In this document: positions 54,156 through 63,390 of the stretch, one piece after another
Layout of the letters: each line of letters begins with the position of its first letter
How positions within the stretch are numbered: the stretch's first letter is position 1
From: Halorussus sp. MSC15.2
GTDB lineage: Archaea > Halobacteriota > Halobacteria > Halobacteriales > Haladaptataceae
Direction: 5' to 3'
Assembly: GCF_010747475.1 (NCBI RefSeq)
Contig: NZ_VSLZ01000008.1
Span: 1-64,000 of the forward strand
Length of the DNA stretch: 64,000 nucleotides
Notes under the pieces: model-generated
What the model was told of the DNA's origin: nothing
The model's input: only the letters and a program-made list of their open reading frames with translations
The model's database searches: none
Position numbers and translations under genes: made by a program

Positions 54156-55829
54156 ATGAGCGACGCTCCGGAGACCGACTCCGAGGTACCGGCGTCACAA
54201 CAGCGCGGGGCGGTCGATTACGACGAACTCGAAGCGCTGCTCGGCGACCGAGCGATTCGACGTGAGGACCACGTCAACTCCGGCGGGTTCGTCGTCCGAC
54301 CTGACGAGGTGCAGGAGGTCTTGGGGACGCTCAAGGAGGAGGCGGGCTTCGACCACCTCTCGTTGCTGACCGCCCAAGAGTACGAGGACCGCTACGAGAG
54401 CATCTATCACCTCCGCAAGTACCACGATGCCTCTCAGGAGGTCAACGTAATCGTTCCGACCGGCAAGGACGACCCGTGGAACGAGACGGCAGTGCCGGTG
54501 TACAAGACGGCGGAATGGCACGAACGGGAGGCTTACGACCTCGTCGGTATCGAATACAGAGGTCACCCGGACCTCCGGCGCATCCTCCTGCCAGAGACGT
54601 GGCAGGGCCACCCGCTCGCCCGCGACTACGACCAAGACCGGCCGCAAATCGTCTCGCTGAAGGAACACGTCAACCCGGTCGCGTCCTCGAAGAAGGACGC
54701 CGAATCGGACACGATGTTCCTGAACATCGGTCCGCACCACCCCGCGACTCACGGCGTGCTCCACCTCAAGACGGTGCTGGACGGCGAGCAGGTCGCGGAC
54801 GTGGAACCCGACATCGGCTACCTCCACCGCTGCGAGGAGCAGATGTGCCAGACCAAGAACTACCGCTATCAGATAATGCCGTACCCCGACCGGTGGGACT
54901 ACACGGCCAACATGCCCAACGAATGGGCGTACGCGCGGGCGGCCGAGGACCTCAACGACATCGAGGTGCCCGAGTACGCCCAGATACTCCGGACGATGGC
55001 GGTCGAACTCGCCCGCATCAAGGGGCACATGCTGGCGCTCGGGACCTTCGCGCTCGACGTCTACGGCGACTTCACGGCCACGTTCATGTACGCCATCCGC
55101 GACCGGGAGATAGTACAGAACATTCTGGAGGACCTGACGGGCCAGCGCATGATGTTCAACTACTTCCGCCTCGGCGGGGTGGTCTGGGACCTGCCCGAAC
55201 CCCGCGAGGAGTGGTTCGCCAAGGTCCGGGAGTTCCTCGACGCGCTACCGCAACACGTCGAGGAGTACCACGACCTGCTGACCGACAACGAAATCTTCCA
55301 GAAGCGGACCGTCGATACCGGAGTCATCTCCGCGGAGACGGCCAAGGCGTACGGCTGTACGGGACCGGTCGCCCGCGGGTCGGGCGTTGACTACGACCTG
55401 CGCCGCGACGACCCCTACGGCTACTACGACGAACTCGACTGGGACGTCGTCACGGAACCGTACGGCGACAACTTCTCGCGTGTGATGGTTCGGATGCGCG
55501 AGGTCGAGGAGTCGGCCAAGATAATCGGCCAGTGCATCGACCTGCTCGAAGACTGGCCCGAGGACGAGCGCAACATCCAGAGCAACGTCCCGCGGACTCT
55601 CAAGCCCGAACCCGACACGGAGATTTACCGCGCGGTCGAGGCCGCCAAGGGGGAACTGGGCGTGTACATCCGGTCGGACGGCACTTCTCAACCCGCGCGA
55701 TTCAAGATTCGGAGCGCGTGCTTCAACAACCTCCACTCGCTGGAGTCGATGGCCGAGGGCGAGTACGTCCCTGACCTCGTGGCCGCACTGGGGAGTTTGG
55801 ACATCGTGTTGGGGTCGGTGGACCGGTAA
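54156..55829 (+). CDS. nuoCD: NADH-quinone oxidoreductase-like subunits C and D fused (NuoCD)
   Basis: 557 residues: NuoC domain (about 20-165, with EREAYDLVGIEYRGHPDLRRIL) fused to NuoD (about 185-557, with NIGPHHPATHGVLH, CEEQMCQTKNYRY, GDNFSRVMVRMREVEES and RSACFNNL). Part of the peripheral arm of complex I, near the quinone site. In haloarchaea the gene normally lies within a nuoABCDHIJKLMN cluster; here no other nuo gene is adjacent and the flanks are unrelated. It has its own AT-rich promoter GTTATATACTAC near 54111. Confidence 0.92.
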   Translation: MSDAPETDSEVPASQQRGAVDYDELEALLGDRAIRREDHVNSGGFVVRPDEVQEVLGTLKEEAGFDHLSLLTAQEYEDRYESIYHLRKYHDASQEVNVIVPTGKDDPWNETAVPVYKTAEWHEREAYDLVGIEYRGHPDLRRILLPETWQGHPLARDYDQDRPQIVSLKEHVNPVASSKKDAESDTMFLNIGPHHPATHGVLHLKTVLDGEQVADVEPDIGYLHRCEEQMCQTKNYRYQIMPYPDRWDYTANMPNEWAYARAAEDLNDIEVPEYAQILRTMAVELARIKGHMLALGTFALDVYGDFTATFMYAIRDREIVQNILEDLTGQRMMFNYFRLGGVVWDLPEPREEWFAKVREFLDALPQHVEEYHDLLTDNEIFQKRTVDTGVISAETAKAYGCTGPVARGSGVDYDLRRDDPYGYYDELDWDVVTEPYGDNFSRVMVRMREVEESAKIIGQCIDLLEDWPEDERNIQSNVPRTLKPEPDTEIYRAVEAAKGELGVYIRSDGTSQPARFKIRSACFNNLHSLESMAEGEYVPDLVAALGSLDIVLGSVDR

Positions 55830-55909
55830 GAGAGGGGCCGTCCCCCGCCGGACTTCGCCTCTTCACGGGTGGCCACAATCGCCTTACCGACGACTGCCGT
55901 GCCACTTCT

Positions 55910-56875
55910 ATGGTCGAACTCGGTTACGCGCTCTCCAGCGAAGAGCATCGCCCCAACGACCTCGTGGACTACGCGGTCCGCGCCGAGGACGTGGGCTTCG
56001 ACTTCGTCTCGATTTCCGACCACTACCACCCGTGGCTGAGCGAACAGGACGAGTCCCCGTTCGCGTGGGCGACGCTCGGCGGCATCGCTCGTGCGACCAT
56101 CGACATCGACGTGGGCGTGGGCGTGACCTGTCCCATAATCCGGTACGAACCCGCGGTCCTCGCGCAGGCCGCGGCGACCGTCGAGACGATGCTGGAAGAC
56201 GACGGCCAGCGGTTCTACTTCGGCGTCGGCACCGGAGAGAACCTGAACGAACACGTCACGGGAGACCACTGGCCGCCCCACCACGTCCGACTGGAGATGC
56301 TCGAAGAGGCCGTCGAGGTGATTCGCAAACTCTGGACGGGCAAGATGGTGAGCTATCACGGCGACCACTACACCGTCGAGAACGCCAAACTGTTCACTCT
56401 CCCGGAGCAGAACGCACCCATCTGCGTGTCCGCCTACGGCGACCAGACCGCGAAGAAGGCGGCCGACCTCGGCGACGGCTTCTGGTCGGTCGGTCCCCGA
56501 GACGTGGTCCAGACCTTCGAGGACGAAGGCGGCGAGGGACCGAAGTTCAGCCAGTTGACGGTCTGTTACGCCGACGACGAGGACGAGGCGGTCGAGACCG
56601 CTCACCAGATGTGGCGTCAGAGCCTTCTCCCCGGACAGTTAGCCACCGAACTGGAGACGCACAAACTCTTCGAGGAGGCCAGCCAACTGGTCACGGAGGA
56701 GAAGGTGCGCGAGTCCGACAGCATCGTGACCGACCCCGACCCGCAGGCGCACGTCGAGAACCTCCGGAAGTTCACCGACGCGGGCTACGACCACGTCTAC
56801 GTCCACCAAGTCGGCCCGAATCAGGAGCAGTTCTTCCAGTTCTACGAGGACGAGGTGTTGCCCGAGTTCGAGTGA
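55910..56875 (+). CDS. F420-dependent LLM-class oxidoreductase (TIGR03557-like)
   Basis: 321 residues, TIM-barrel luciferase-like fold. GYALSSEEHRPNDLVDYAV start, SISDHYHPWL, GVGVTCPIIRYEPAVLAQA, FGVGTGENLNEHVTG and LWTGKMVSYHGDHYTVENAKL match the F420-dependent glucose-6-phosphate dehydrogenase-like group common in haloarchaea. Cofactor F420; substrate uncertain. Follows nuoCD by 80 bp in the same direction. Confidence 0.9.
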   Translation: MVELGYALSSEEHRPNDLVDYAVRAEDVGFDFVSISDHYHPWLSEQDESPFAWATLGGIARATIDIDVGVGVTCPIIRYEPAVLAQAAATVETMLEDDGQRFYFGVGTGENLNEHVTGDHWPPHHVRLEMLEEAVEVIRKLWTGKMVSYHGDHYTVENAKLFTLPEQNAPICVSAYGDQTAKKAADLGDGFWSVGPRDVVQTFEDEGGEGPKFSQLTVCYADDEDEAVETAHQMWRQSLLPGQLATELETHKLFEEASQLVTEEKVRESDSIVTDPDPQAHVENLRKFTDAGYDHVYVHQVGPNQEQFFQFYEDEVLPEFE

Positions 56876-56959
56876 TTCGGTGGCAGGTTCCCTCGGAACG
56901 CTAAAACGGTCCTTTCACCCATCCAGAACTTTACGGGGTCTCGATATGATAGGTAGCCT

Positions 56960-57943
56960 ATGGCACGCGACACGCGACGATGGCTAGTTCCCGTGGCGCT
57001 CGCGCTCCTGCTCGTTCTCGCGGGATGTTCGGGCAGCGGCAGTGACGCTTCGCGGCAAGCGACCGCCGCCGCAGGCGACCCGAGTCTGTCGAACGACGAG
57101 GCGGCGACGCAGGCGTCGTCGGGCACCTCGAATCCCGGCTTTCAGGGACAGGACGCGCAGGTCCGCCAGCGAGCGCTGATTCGGACGGGAACGGTGTCGG
57201 TCGAAGTCGAAGACTACGACGACGTCCGGCGCAACCTCACGCGGACGACCCGGCGACTCGGCGGGTTCGTCGGGGACTCGTCCGAGAAGGTTCACACCCG
57301 CGGGAATCGGTCGTGGACCACCGGGAAACTGGTCGTCCGAGTTCCCAAGGAGAACTTCTCGGCGCTCGTCACCCGGGCCAAGCGGACCGGCGAGGTCCGG
57401 AAGGCCAGTACGAACACCAAGGACGTGACCGAGAAACTCGTGGATATCGACGCCCGACTGAAGAATCTGGAGGCCCAGCGCGAGAAGCTACGGAGTCTCT
57501 ACGAGGAGGCCAACGACACCGAGAACGTCCTCGAAGTCCAGCAGCGACTCTCTGAGGTCCAGTCCGAAATCGAGCGGCTTCAGGCCCAGCGCAAGTCGCT
57601 GAAGCGCCAAGTCGCCTACTCGACGCTGACCGTCCGACTGAACGAGCGCCCGCCCGAACCCGAATCGCCCGACGAGGACCGAGACGCGTGGTACGACACC
57701 GGGTTGGTCTCTGCGTTCCTCGCGTCGGCAGACGGCGTCGTCGTCGTGGTTCGCGGTCTCGCGGTGGGACTGGCCTACGCGATGCCGTATCTGCTGGCGT
57801 TCGGTGTTCCCGTCGGCGGGGTTGTCGCGCTCTGGCGACGCCGACGGTCGGCCGACACCGCGAGCGCGGGTGCGAACCTCCCCGACGCGCCGGAACCTCC
57901 GGACGCCACCGACGCCTCGGAGACCCCGGACGAGGACGACTGA
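56960..57943 (+). CDS. DUF4349 membrane-anchored lipoprotein
   Basis: 327 residues. Sec signal and lipobox LAGC near residue 23 (VLAGCSGSGSD), a Ser/Thr/Ala linker, then the DUF4349 domain (about 70-240): RTGTVSVEVEDYDDVRRNL, a long coiled coil (LKNLEAQREKLRSLYEEAN, VLEVQQRLSEVQSEIERLQ), a C-terminal transmembrane segment (about 265-290) and an acidic tail. Probably a cell-surface structural or stress protein; function unknown. Confidence 0.88.
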   Translation: MARDTRRWLVPVALALLLVLAGCSGSGSDASRQATAAAGDPSLSNDEAATQASSGTSNPGFQGQDAQVRQRALIRTGTVSVEVEDYDDVRRNLTRTTRRLGGFVGDSSEKVHTRGNRSWTTGKLVVRVPKENFSALVTRAKRTGEVRKASTNTKDVTEKLVDIDARLKNLEAQREKLRSLYEEANDTENVLEVQQRLSEVQSEIERLQAQRKSLKRQVAYSTLTVRLNERPPEPESPDEDRDAWYDTGLVSAFLASADGVVVVVRGLAVGLAYAMPYLLAFGVPVGGVVALWRRRRSADTASAGANLPDAPEPPDATDASETPDEDD

Positions 57944-58022
57944 CCGGAACGAACGACGGCCCTCTGAAGGACGCCTGATTGGGACGAACGACGGTCCTCC
58001 GGCGGTCGAATCAGTCTCCCGG

Positions 58023-59645
58023 TTACAGTCGCTCGTCCACGTGGTCGGCCGCCTTCAGCGCGAGCGCTGCAATAGTCAGCGTCGGGTTCAGCGCGCCGCT
58101 CGTCACGAAGACGCTGCTCGACGCGATAGCGAGGTTCCGGAGGTCGTGGGTCCGCAGTCGCGAGTTCACCACGCTCTCGTCGGGGTCGGTTCCCATCCGA
58201 GTCGTACCCATGTGGTGAAACGCGGGACCCGTGTTCTCCGGGCCGACGGTCCACGAGACGTCCGCGCCGAGTTCGTCGAGTATCGCGCGCTGGATTTCGT
58301 TCGCCCGCCGGAGCGACGACTTCGTCCGAGCGTCCACCGACCAGTGTATCTTCGGGACGGGATTCCCGTGGTCGTCCGTGGTGGACGGGTCGAGCGTGAC
58401 GCGGTTCTCTTTCCGCGGGCGCTGGCCGACGAGTCCGCCCATCGCTATCGAGTTTCCGTACCCCTCCCGGAGGGTGTCGAGCAGGTCGTCGCCCCACTGG
58501 TCGCCCGAGAGCGCCATTTCGACCGGCGAGGGACCGGCGTAGTTCAGGAACTCCAGTTTGATGCTGTCGGGGGCCGGTTCGTCGCCGGAGTCGGTCCACT
58601 CCGGGACACCGCCGTCCGGACCCTCGGTCCCCCGGGTCGGGTCGTCGTAGAACTGGTGGCACTCGCTGGTGATGAACCCGACGTGATTCTGGCGGGTCTC
58701 CCGGTCCAGCGTCCCGCCGACGCCCGCGAACAGGTGGTCCATGAAGTACCGGCCGACTGCGCCCGACGAGTTGGCGAGTCCGTCCGGATACTGCGCCGAC
58801 TTCGAGAGCAACAGGAGGCGGGGAATCTCGACGCCCCCCGCCGCGAGGACGAACTCGCGGGCCTCCTGCCGGTGGGTCTCGCCGTCGGGGGTGGCGTAGA
58901 CCGCCGCGGTGACGCGCTCGCCGGGGTCGTCGTGTTCGAGGCGCTGAACCGGCGCTCGGTCGATGACCCGCGCCCCTTCGCTCTCGGCCTTCTCGACGTG
59001 GTGGTCGGCCGAGTACTTCGCGCCGGAGGGACAGACCGGCTTGCAGGTGCCGTAGCCCACGCAGGCGCTCCGGTCGTCGTAGGACTCGGAGTTCCGTGCG
59101 TTGGGCACCGAGTGCATCGTGACGCCGAGGCGCTCGCAGGCTACTGCGAACAGCGAATCGCTGTGCGAGGGCGGGAACGCCGTCATCGGGAACGGTTTCT
59201 CGCGAGGCGGCGCGTAGGGGTTGTCGTCCGCGCCCGCGACCCCCAGCGCCCGCTCGGCCTCGGCGTAGTACGGCCGGAGGTCCCCGTAGTCGAGCGGCCA
59301 CGACTCGAAGTCCGACTCGTGGAGGCGCATCACCATCCCCTGCCAGTGGAGCGTGGTGCCGCCGACGCCCTTGACGCGGGCGCGGTTAAGCGGGTAGAAT
59401 CGCTCTCCACTGGAAGTGTAGGCGTCTCGCGGGCCGCCCATCTCCCAGACCGACAGGGGGTCGTGACCGGGGCGAATCGCGCGCTCCATCCGCCGCTTAC
59501 GGTCCTCGAAGTCGAAGCGCTCCCCTGCTTCGAGAACGACTACGTCGTACCCCCGCTCCGCGAGTCGGTGTGCCGCGAGCGCGCCCGCTGGTCCAGCCCC
59601 GACCACGCACACGTCGGCGCGTTCGGACGGGTTCCTGTCGGTCAT
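58023..59645 (-). CDS. GMC-type flavin oxidoreductase (gluconate/sorbitol dehydrogenase-like large subunit)
   Basis: 540 residues. FAD-binding GAGPAGALAAHRLAERG at the start, GVGGTTLHWQGMVMRL, and the GMC C-terminal region with the catalytic His in FHHMGTTRMGTDP and Asn in SGALNPTLTIAALA. No signal peptide of its own; the adjacent small subunit has a Tat signal and the genes overlap by ATGA, suggesting the complex is exported on it. Likely oxidises a sugar or alcohol at the outer face of the membrane. Confidence 0.9.
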   Translation of the reverse strand: MTDRNPSERADVCVVGAGPAGALAAHRLAERGYDVVVLEAGERFDFEDRKRRMERAIRPGHDPLSVWEMGGPRDAYTSSGERFYPLNRARVKGVGGTTLHWQGMVMRLHESDFESWPLDYGDLRPYYAEAERALGVAGADDNPYAPPREKPFPMTAFPPSHSDSLFAVACERLGVTMHSVPNARNSESYDDRSACVGYGTCKPVCPSGAKYSADHHVEKAESEGARVIDRAPVQRLEHDDPGERVTAAVYATPDGETHRQEAREFVLAAGGVEIPRLLLLSKSAQYPDGLANSSGAVGRYFMDHLFAGVGGTLDRETRQNHVGFITSECHQFYDDPTRGTEGPDGGVPEWTDSGDEPAPDSIKLEFLNYAGPSPVEMALSGDQWGDDLLDTLREGYGNSIAMGGLVGQRPRKENRVTLDPSTTDDHGNPVPKIHWSVDARTKSSLRRANEIQRAILDELGADVSWTVGPENTGPAFHHMGTTRMGTDPDESVVNSRLRTHDLRNLAIASSSVFVTSGALNPTLTIAALALKAADHVDERL

Positions 59646-60202
59646 TCTCCGCCTCCGTCGGCGTTCGGTCCGCGTCGATAGCTCCCGGTTCCGCCGGGGT
59701 GACCCTGCGGATTCTCGATGCCGACCAACCTCCCGCCGGTCGGCGAGGTGTAGAGCGCGTACAGCAGTTCGTTGACGAGGTAGTACCGGACGCGGGCCGG
59801 GTCGCTCCCCTCCGGGTCCGGGTCGGCGGTGTCCGCGCCCATCTGGTCCAGCACCGACTCGCGGGTTTCGGCGTCGAGGCCGCGGAAGTCGGCACCGTGC
59901 CACGTCCGGGCGTACTCGTCGAGCGTCGAGAGGGCTTCGACCATCCCCTCGCGATAGTCTGCTCGGTCTTTCGTCCGGCCGAGGGCGTAGGTGCGGACGA
60001 ACTCCTCGACGCCCGTGACTGCGGATGGGTAGACCACGCCGGCCACAGCGAGCAGGGTCGCCATCCTGTCCTCCGGCGAGGGGGTCTCGGCGAAGGGGTT
60101 CCGGAGTCCCCCGTCACTGTCGGTTCCGACGACCGCGCCGGTCCCGACCGCGACGCCGCTGGCGGCGAGGGCGGCCAGCGCGTCTCGACGAGTCAGTTCC
60201 AT
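59642..60202 (-). CDS. Gluconate 2-dehydrogenase subunit 3-like Tat protein
   Basis: 186 residues. LTRRDALAALAASGVAVG is a Tat signal; the rest (about 45-180: EDRMATLLAVAGVVYPSA, EEFVRTYAL, YREGMVEALSTLDEYA) fits the small subunit of flavin-dependent gluconate dehydrogenase-like complexes. ATG 60208 is an alternative start two codons upstream. A TATA-like AGTTTTAGG lies about 27 bp before. Co-translated with the GMC large subunit. Confidence 0.85.
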   Translation of the reverse strand: MELTRRDALAALAASGVAVGTGAVVGTDSDGGLRNPFAETPSPEDRMATLLAVAGVVYPSAVTGVEEFVRTYALGRTKDRADYREGMVEALSTLDEYARTWHGADFRGLDAETRESVLDQMGADTADPDPEGSDPARVRYYLVNELLYALYTSPTGGRLVGIENPQGHPGGTGSYRRGPNADGGGE

Positions 60203-60394
60203 CTGCACCGAGTTAGGCCAGCCTAAAACTTAGGGGTTACCATGTCGGTGCTGTCGGTACGCTGGTACCTGAAGCGGAACTGTAGCACACTCGGAAACCC
60301 GGCGGTCACGTCGTTTCTGGAGTCCCGACGATTATCTGTTTCTGAGGCAACACTTACGTGCGGTGAAGTCGAAGGTCTGCGTCAGGAGACTATC

Positions 60395-60664
60395 ATGAGT
60401 GACTTGCTCCGGACGGTGAGCCGGTTCCTCAACGACCACTGGGTTCTGAAGTGGTTCGTCGCGCCGATACTGTTCATGGCTTCGGTGCTGTTCGTGCTCG
60501 GCCTGTTCGTCACGACGTCCCTGGGCGAAATCGGTCAATTAGTGGGCCTGTACGCCGCCGTCTCGCTCGCGGTAGTCACGCTCGGACTCGTCCTCGATTG
60601 GGTAGCCCGAAACGTCGTCGGTTGGAACGTCTTCACGTCGAACCGCACCCGCGAACGCCAGTGA
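60395..60664 (+). CDS. Small two-segment membrane protein
   Basis: 89 residues: an amphipathic start, two hydrophobic segments (WFVAPILFMASVLFVLGLFV and LVGLYAAVSLAVVTLGLVL) and a basic tail. ATG 60395 gives MSDLLRTVSRFL; the upstream frame extension to 60242 is Cys/Arg-containing and unlikely. Function unknown. Confidence 0.65.
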   Translation: MSDLLRTVSRFLNDHWVLKWFVAPILFMASVLFVLGLFVTTSLGEIGQLVGLYAAVSLAVVTLGLVLDWVARNVVGWNVFTSNRTRERQ

Positions 60665-60726
60665 GGACCTCCAGTTCACTCTGCCAACACCCTTTAAGTG
60701 GCAAACGAGTGTAGTTCGAACCGCAC

Positions 60727-61461
60727 ATGAAACTCACTTGGTACGGCCACTCGACGTGGCACGTCGAGGTAGACGGAACGGAACTCCTCATCGACCCCTT
60801 CTTCGACAACCCGAAGACCGAGACCGACCCCGAGGAACTCAACCCCGACTACCTCCTTCTCACCCACGGCCACGCGGACCACATCGGCGACGTGGACCGC
60901 TACGAGGGGACCGAACTGGTCGCCACGCCCGAAGTCGTGGAGTACTGCCGCGACGAGTTCGGCGACTTCGAGGCCGTCGGCGGGATGGGGATGAACCTCG
61001 GCGGGACCGTCGAGTGCGACGACGCCTTCGTCACGATGGTCCGGGCCGACCACACCAACGGCATGGACACCTCCTACGGCACCTCCGGCGGGATGCCCGC
61101 CGGGTTCGTCGTCAGCGACACCAAACCCACCCAAATCAGCGACGAGGAGAGCCAGTCGTTCTATCACGCCGGCGATACCTCGCTCCAGACCGAGATGCGC
61201 GAGGTCATCGGTCCGTTCCTCGAACCCGACGCCGCCGCGGTGCCCATCGGCGACCACTTCACGATGGGACCGATGCAGGCCGCCATCGCGGTCGATTGGG
61301 TGGACGCCGACTACGCGTTCCCGATGCACTACGACACCTTCCCGCCCATCGAGCAGGACCCCGAGGACTTCCGCAAGGAGGTCAAAGGAGCGGGAAGCGA
61401 CGCCGACGTACAGATTCTCGACGGCGACGAGACGTTCGACCTCGGCGGCGAACTCTACTGA
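60727..61461 (+). CDS. Metallo-beta-lactamase fold hydrolase (UPF0173 family)
   Basis: 244 residues. [14 protein letters not shown] start, metal site [10 protein letters not shown], further ligands in [23 protein letters not shown] and [12 protein letters not shown]. Predicted metal-dependent hydrolase without known substrate. CTTTAAG at 60692-60698 is about 30 bp before the ATG. Confidence 0.9.
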   Translation: MKLTWYGHSTWHVEVDGTELLIDPFFDNPKTETDPEELNPDYLLLTHGHADHIGDVDRYEGTELVATPEVVEYCRDEFGDFEAVGGMGMNLGGTVECDDAFVTMVRADHTNGMDTSYGTSGGMPAGFVVSDTKPTQISDEESQSFYHAGDTSLQTEMREVIGPFLEPDAAAVPIGDHFTMGPMQAAIAVDWVDADYAFPMHYDTFPPIEQDPEDFRKEVKGAGSDADVQILDGDETFDLGGELY

Positions 61462-61625
61462 CGCTCCGGCGTTCGACTCCGGGCGGTTCCCGTCTCCTTC
61501 TCTCCTGCCCGGCGCGTGCTACGGTTGCCGTACTCGCGGCGTAATCGGTCCGAACGTCAGGTATCGTTTCACGCACGTCGGCCGAGAGCAATACTTAGGG
61601 GTCTGGCGGGCGAACGTCCGGGCGC

Positions 61626-62020
61626 ATGACGAAGGAAGTCACAACTGTCTCCGAGGAGGGGTACAAGTCCGAGAATCAGGTACGCGACTTTGAGGTCACC
61701 ATCGACGCGACCGGCGAGGACGCACCCGACACGCTCGAAAGTCTGCTGGCGGCGTACGGGTCGTGCTACGTCCCCGCGCTCCGCGTCGGCGCAGAACAGC
61801 GCGACGTCGGCGACCTCGGTCGCATCGAAATCGACGTGAGCGGCGACCTCAACGACGACGACAAACTCGACGCCGTCCAGTTCACGGTCCGGACGAGACC
61901 GAAATCGAGGACGAACAGGCCGACGAGGTCGTCGAGCGTGCCGACGAACTCTGTAAGGTCCACGACGCGCTGAAGGGCGAGTTGGCCGCGGACGTCACGG
62001 TCGAAGGCGGCGCGTTCTGA
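61626..62020 (+). pseudogene. OsmC family peroxiredoxin-like protein, frameshifted
   Basis: N-terminal part EEGYKSENQVRDFEVTIDATG and PDTLESLLAAYGSCYVPALR, with one Cys of the OsmC active site, runs in one frame to about 61890; the end, ETEIEDEQADEVVERADELCKVHDALKG with the second Cys, is in another. One missing base in the TCCGGAC run at 61888-61893 would restore about 131 residues. Members reduce organic hydroperoxides. Codon use is normal. Confidence 0.8.
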
Positions 62021-62127
62021 AGACCGGCGTCGCACTCTCCGTCGGACCGTTCTTTTTCCGAAAACGGGTTCGCTGTTGCCGTCACGCAGGAAAACCCTCA
62101 TACCATCTCCACCCGAACAGTCCGGGT

Positions 62128-62577
62128 ATGACCGAACGCGCGTGGCAGGACCTCATCGTCGGCGACCGGATGGCAGTCGACCAGGAGTTCGCACAGCGGA
62201 TTACCGACTCCCAGTTCTCCCGGCAGGAGTGGGGTCTCATCATGACCGCGGTGGAGTTCGAAATCGAGAACCCCGGGGACGACGAGCAGGCGCGAATCGT
62301 CGCCGACACCTCGAAGGTAGAGCAGGTGATGCCGGAACTGGAGAACATCCGGAATCAGATGAACTCCATGGCCGGTGGCGGCGGTGGGGGTAACGGCGGC
62401 GGCGGTGGCGTCTTCGACTCCGTGAAGGACGCCCTCGGTCTGGGCGGCGGTGGCGGTGCGGACCGCGACCGAATCGAGGCGGCCGACCGCCTCGCACAGG
62501 AGTACGCGGGCGAACTCCAGCAGCGACTCGAATCGCAGGGCAAGTGGTCACAAGTCCGCGACGCGGCCGCCGAGTGA
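62128..62577 (+). CDS. Conserved haloarchaeal protein with Gly-rich loops (DUF5799-like)
   Basis: 149 residues. VGDRMAVDQEFAQRITDSQFSRQEWGL and MTAVEFEIENPGDDEQARIVADTS resemble DUF5799 proteins as I remember them. Residues 81-108 hold two glycine-rich runs (GGGGGGNGGGGG, GLGGGGG), then a helical C-terminus. Its stop overlaps the asd ATG (TGATG). The fusion of Gly-rich linker suggests a flexible two-part protein. Confidence 0.75.
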   Translation: MTERAWQDLIVGDRMAVDQEFAQRITDSQFSRQEWGLIMTAVEFEIENPGDDEQARIVADTSKVEQVMPELENIRNQMNSMAGGGGGGNGGGGGVFDSVKDALGLGGGGGADRDRIEAADRLAQEYAGELQQRLESQGKWSQVRDAAAE

Positions 62578-63239
62578 TGGACCGCCAGCGAAACGCCGGT
62601 CGCCAGCGACTGCTTGGTCGGTTCGCGCCGGGGGCGTGGCGGTACGCCCTGCTGGCGCTGGCACTGGCGATACCCGCCTCGATACTCTCGCGTCTGGCCG
62701 ACCGGTCGCGGCGCTGGAGCGTCACGGCCCCGCTTCTGGCGGTCGGTGCGCTGCTGTTTCACCGGGACCCCGACCGAACGCCGCCGGACTCCGGCGTCCT
62801 CGCGCCCGCCGACGGTCGCGTCTCGGTCGTGCGCGAGGAGGACGGTCCGGACGGAGCGGGTGAGAGAGTCCGAATCGGCGTGTTCATGAACGTCACTGAC
62901 GTCCACGTCAATCGAGCGCCGTTCGGGGGCCGCGTCGAGGCGGTCGAACACGAACCCGGCAAGCACCGCCCGGCGTTCTCGAAGGAGTCGGACAACAACG
63001 AGAAACTCCACGTCCGGTTCCCGGACCACGAGGTGACGCTGATTGCCGGAGCGTTCGCGCGCCGCATCCACCCCTACGTCGAACCCGGCGACGAACTCGA
63101 CCGCGGCGAGCGACTCGGCCACATCTCGTTCGGCAGTCGCGCGGACGTGTTGCTCCCGGAGTCGTTCGACCCCGCGGACGTGACCGTCGAACCGGGCCAG
63201 AAGGTGCGGGCGGGCGAGACGGTAATCGCCGAGCGCTAA
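62577..63239 (+). CDS. asd: Archaetidylserine decarboxylase (protein-sorting-linked)
   Basis: 220 residues of the pyruvoyl-dependent phosphatidylserine decarboxylase family: two N-terminal hydrophobic segments, FHRDPDRTPP, LAPADGRVSVV, FMNVTDVHVNRAPFGG, and the C-terminal SFGSRADVLLPE, where cleavage before Ser forms the pyruvoyl group. Makes archaetidylethanolamine, needed for archaeosortase-dependent lipid anchoring of surface proteins. Start ATG 62577 overlaps the preceding stop; upstream frame codons are ignored. Confidence 0.88.
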   Translation: MDRQRNAGRQRLLGRFAPGAWRYALLALALAIPASILSRLADRSRRWSVTAPLLAVGALLFHRDPDRTPPDSGVLAPADGRVSVVREEDGPDGAGERVRIGVFMNVTDVHVNRAPFGGRVEAVEHEPGKHRPAFSKESDNNEKLHVRFPDHEVTLIAGAFARRIHPYVEPGDELDRGERLGHISFGSRADVLLPESFDPADVTVEPGQKVRAGETVIAER

Positions 63240-63390
63240 TCGCCGCTGTAATCGCCGCCGTGGAACAGCGTCCGTTCCTCGGCCTCGTAGATGTTGATTA
63301 GTTCGCTGACGATTTCGTCGTAGGACTCGTCTTCCACCCGGAGACTGTCGAGCGCTCTATCGTCTCCTCGTCGAGTTGTATCTCGGGCAT
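63236..63390 (-). pseudogene. Small antitoxin-like protein (DUF7557-like), frameshifted
   Basis: Two frames combine to PEIQLDEETIER then LDSLRVEDESYDEIVSEL and INIYEAEERTLFHGGDYSG, about 51 residues, similar to tiny VapB-like proteins common in haloarchaea. A missing C near 63350-63354 separates the frames. The stop (CTA, 63236-63238) overlaps the asd stop. ATG 63405 is a possible earlier start. No VapC toxin gene is seen next to it. Confidence 0.6.

Noticed and set aside
57944-58022. Near-duplicate of about 36 bp (ACGAACGACGG twice) between two genes
   Set aside because: Too short and imperfect to call a repeat element; no mobile signature.
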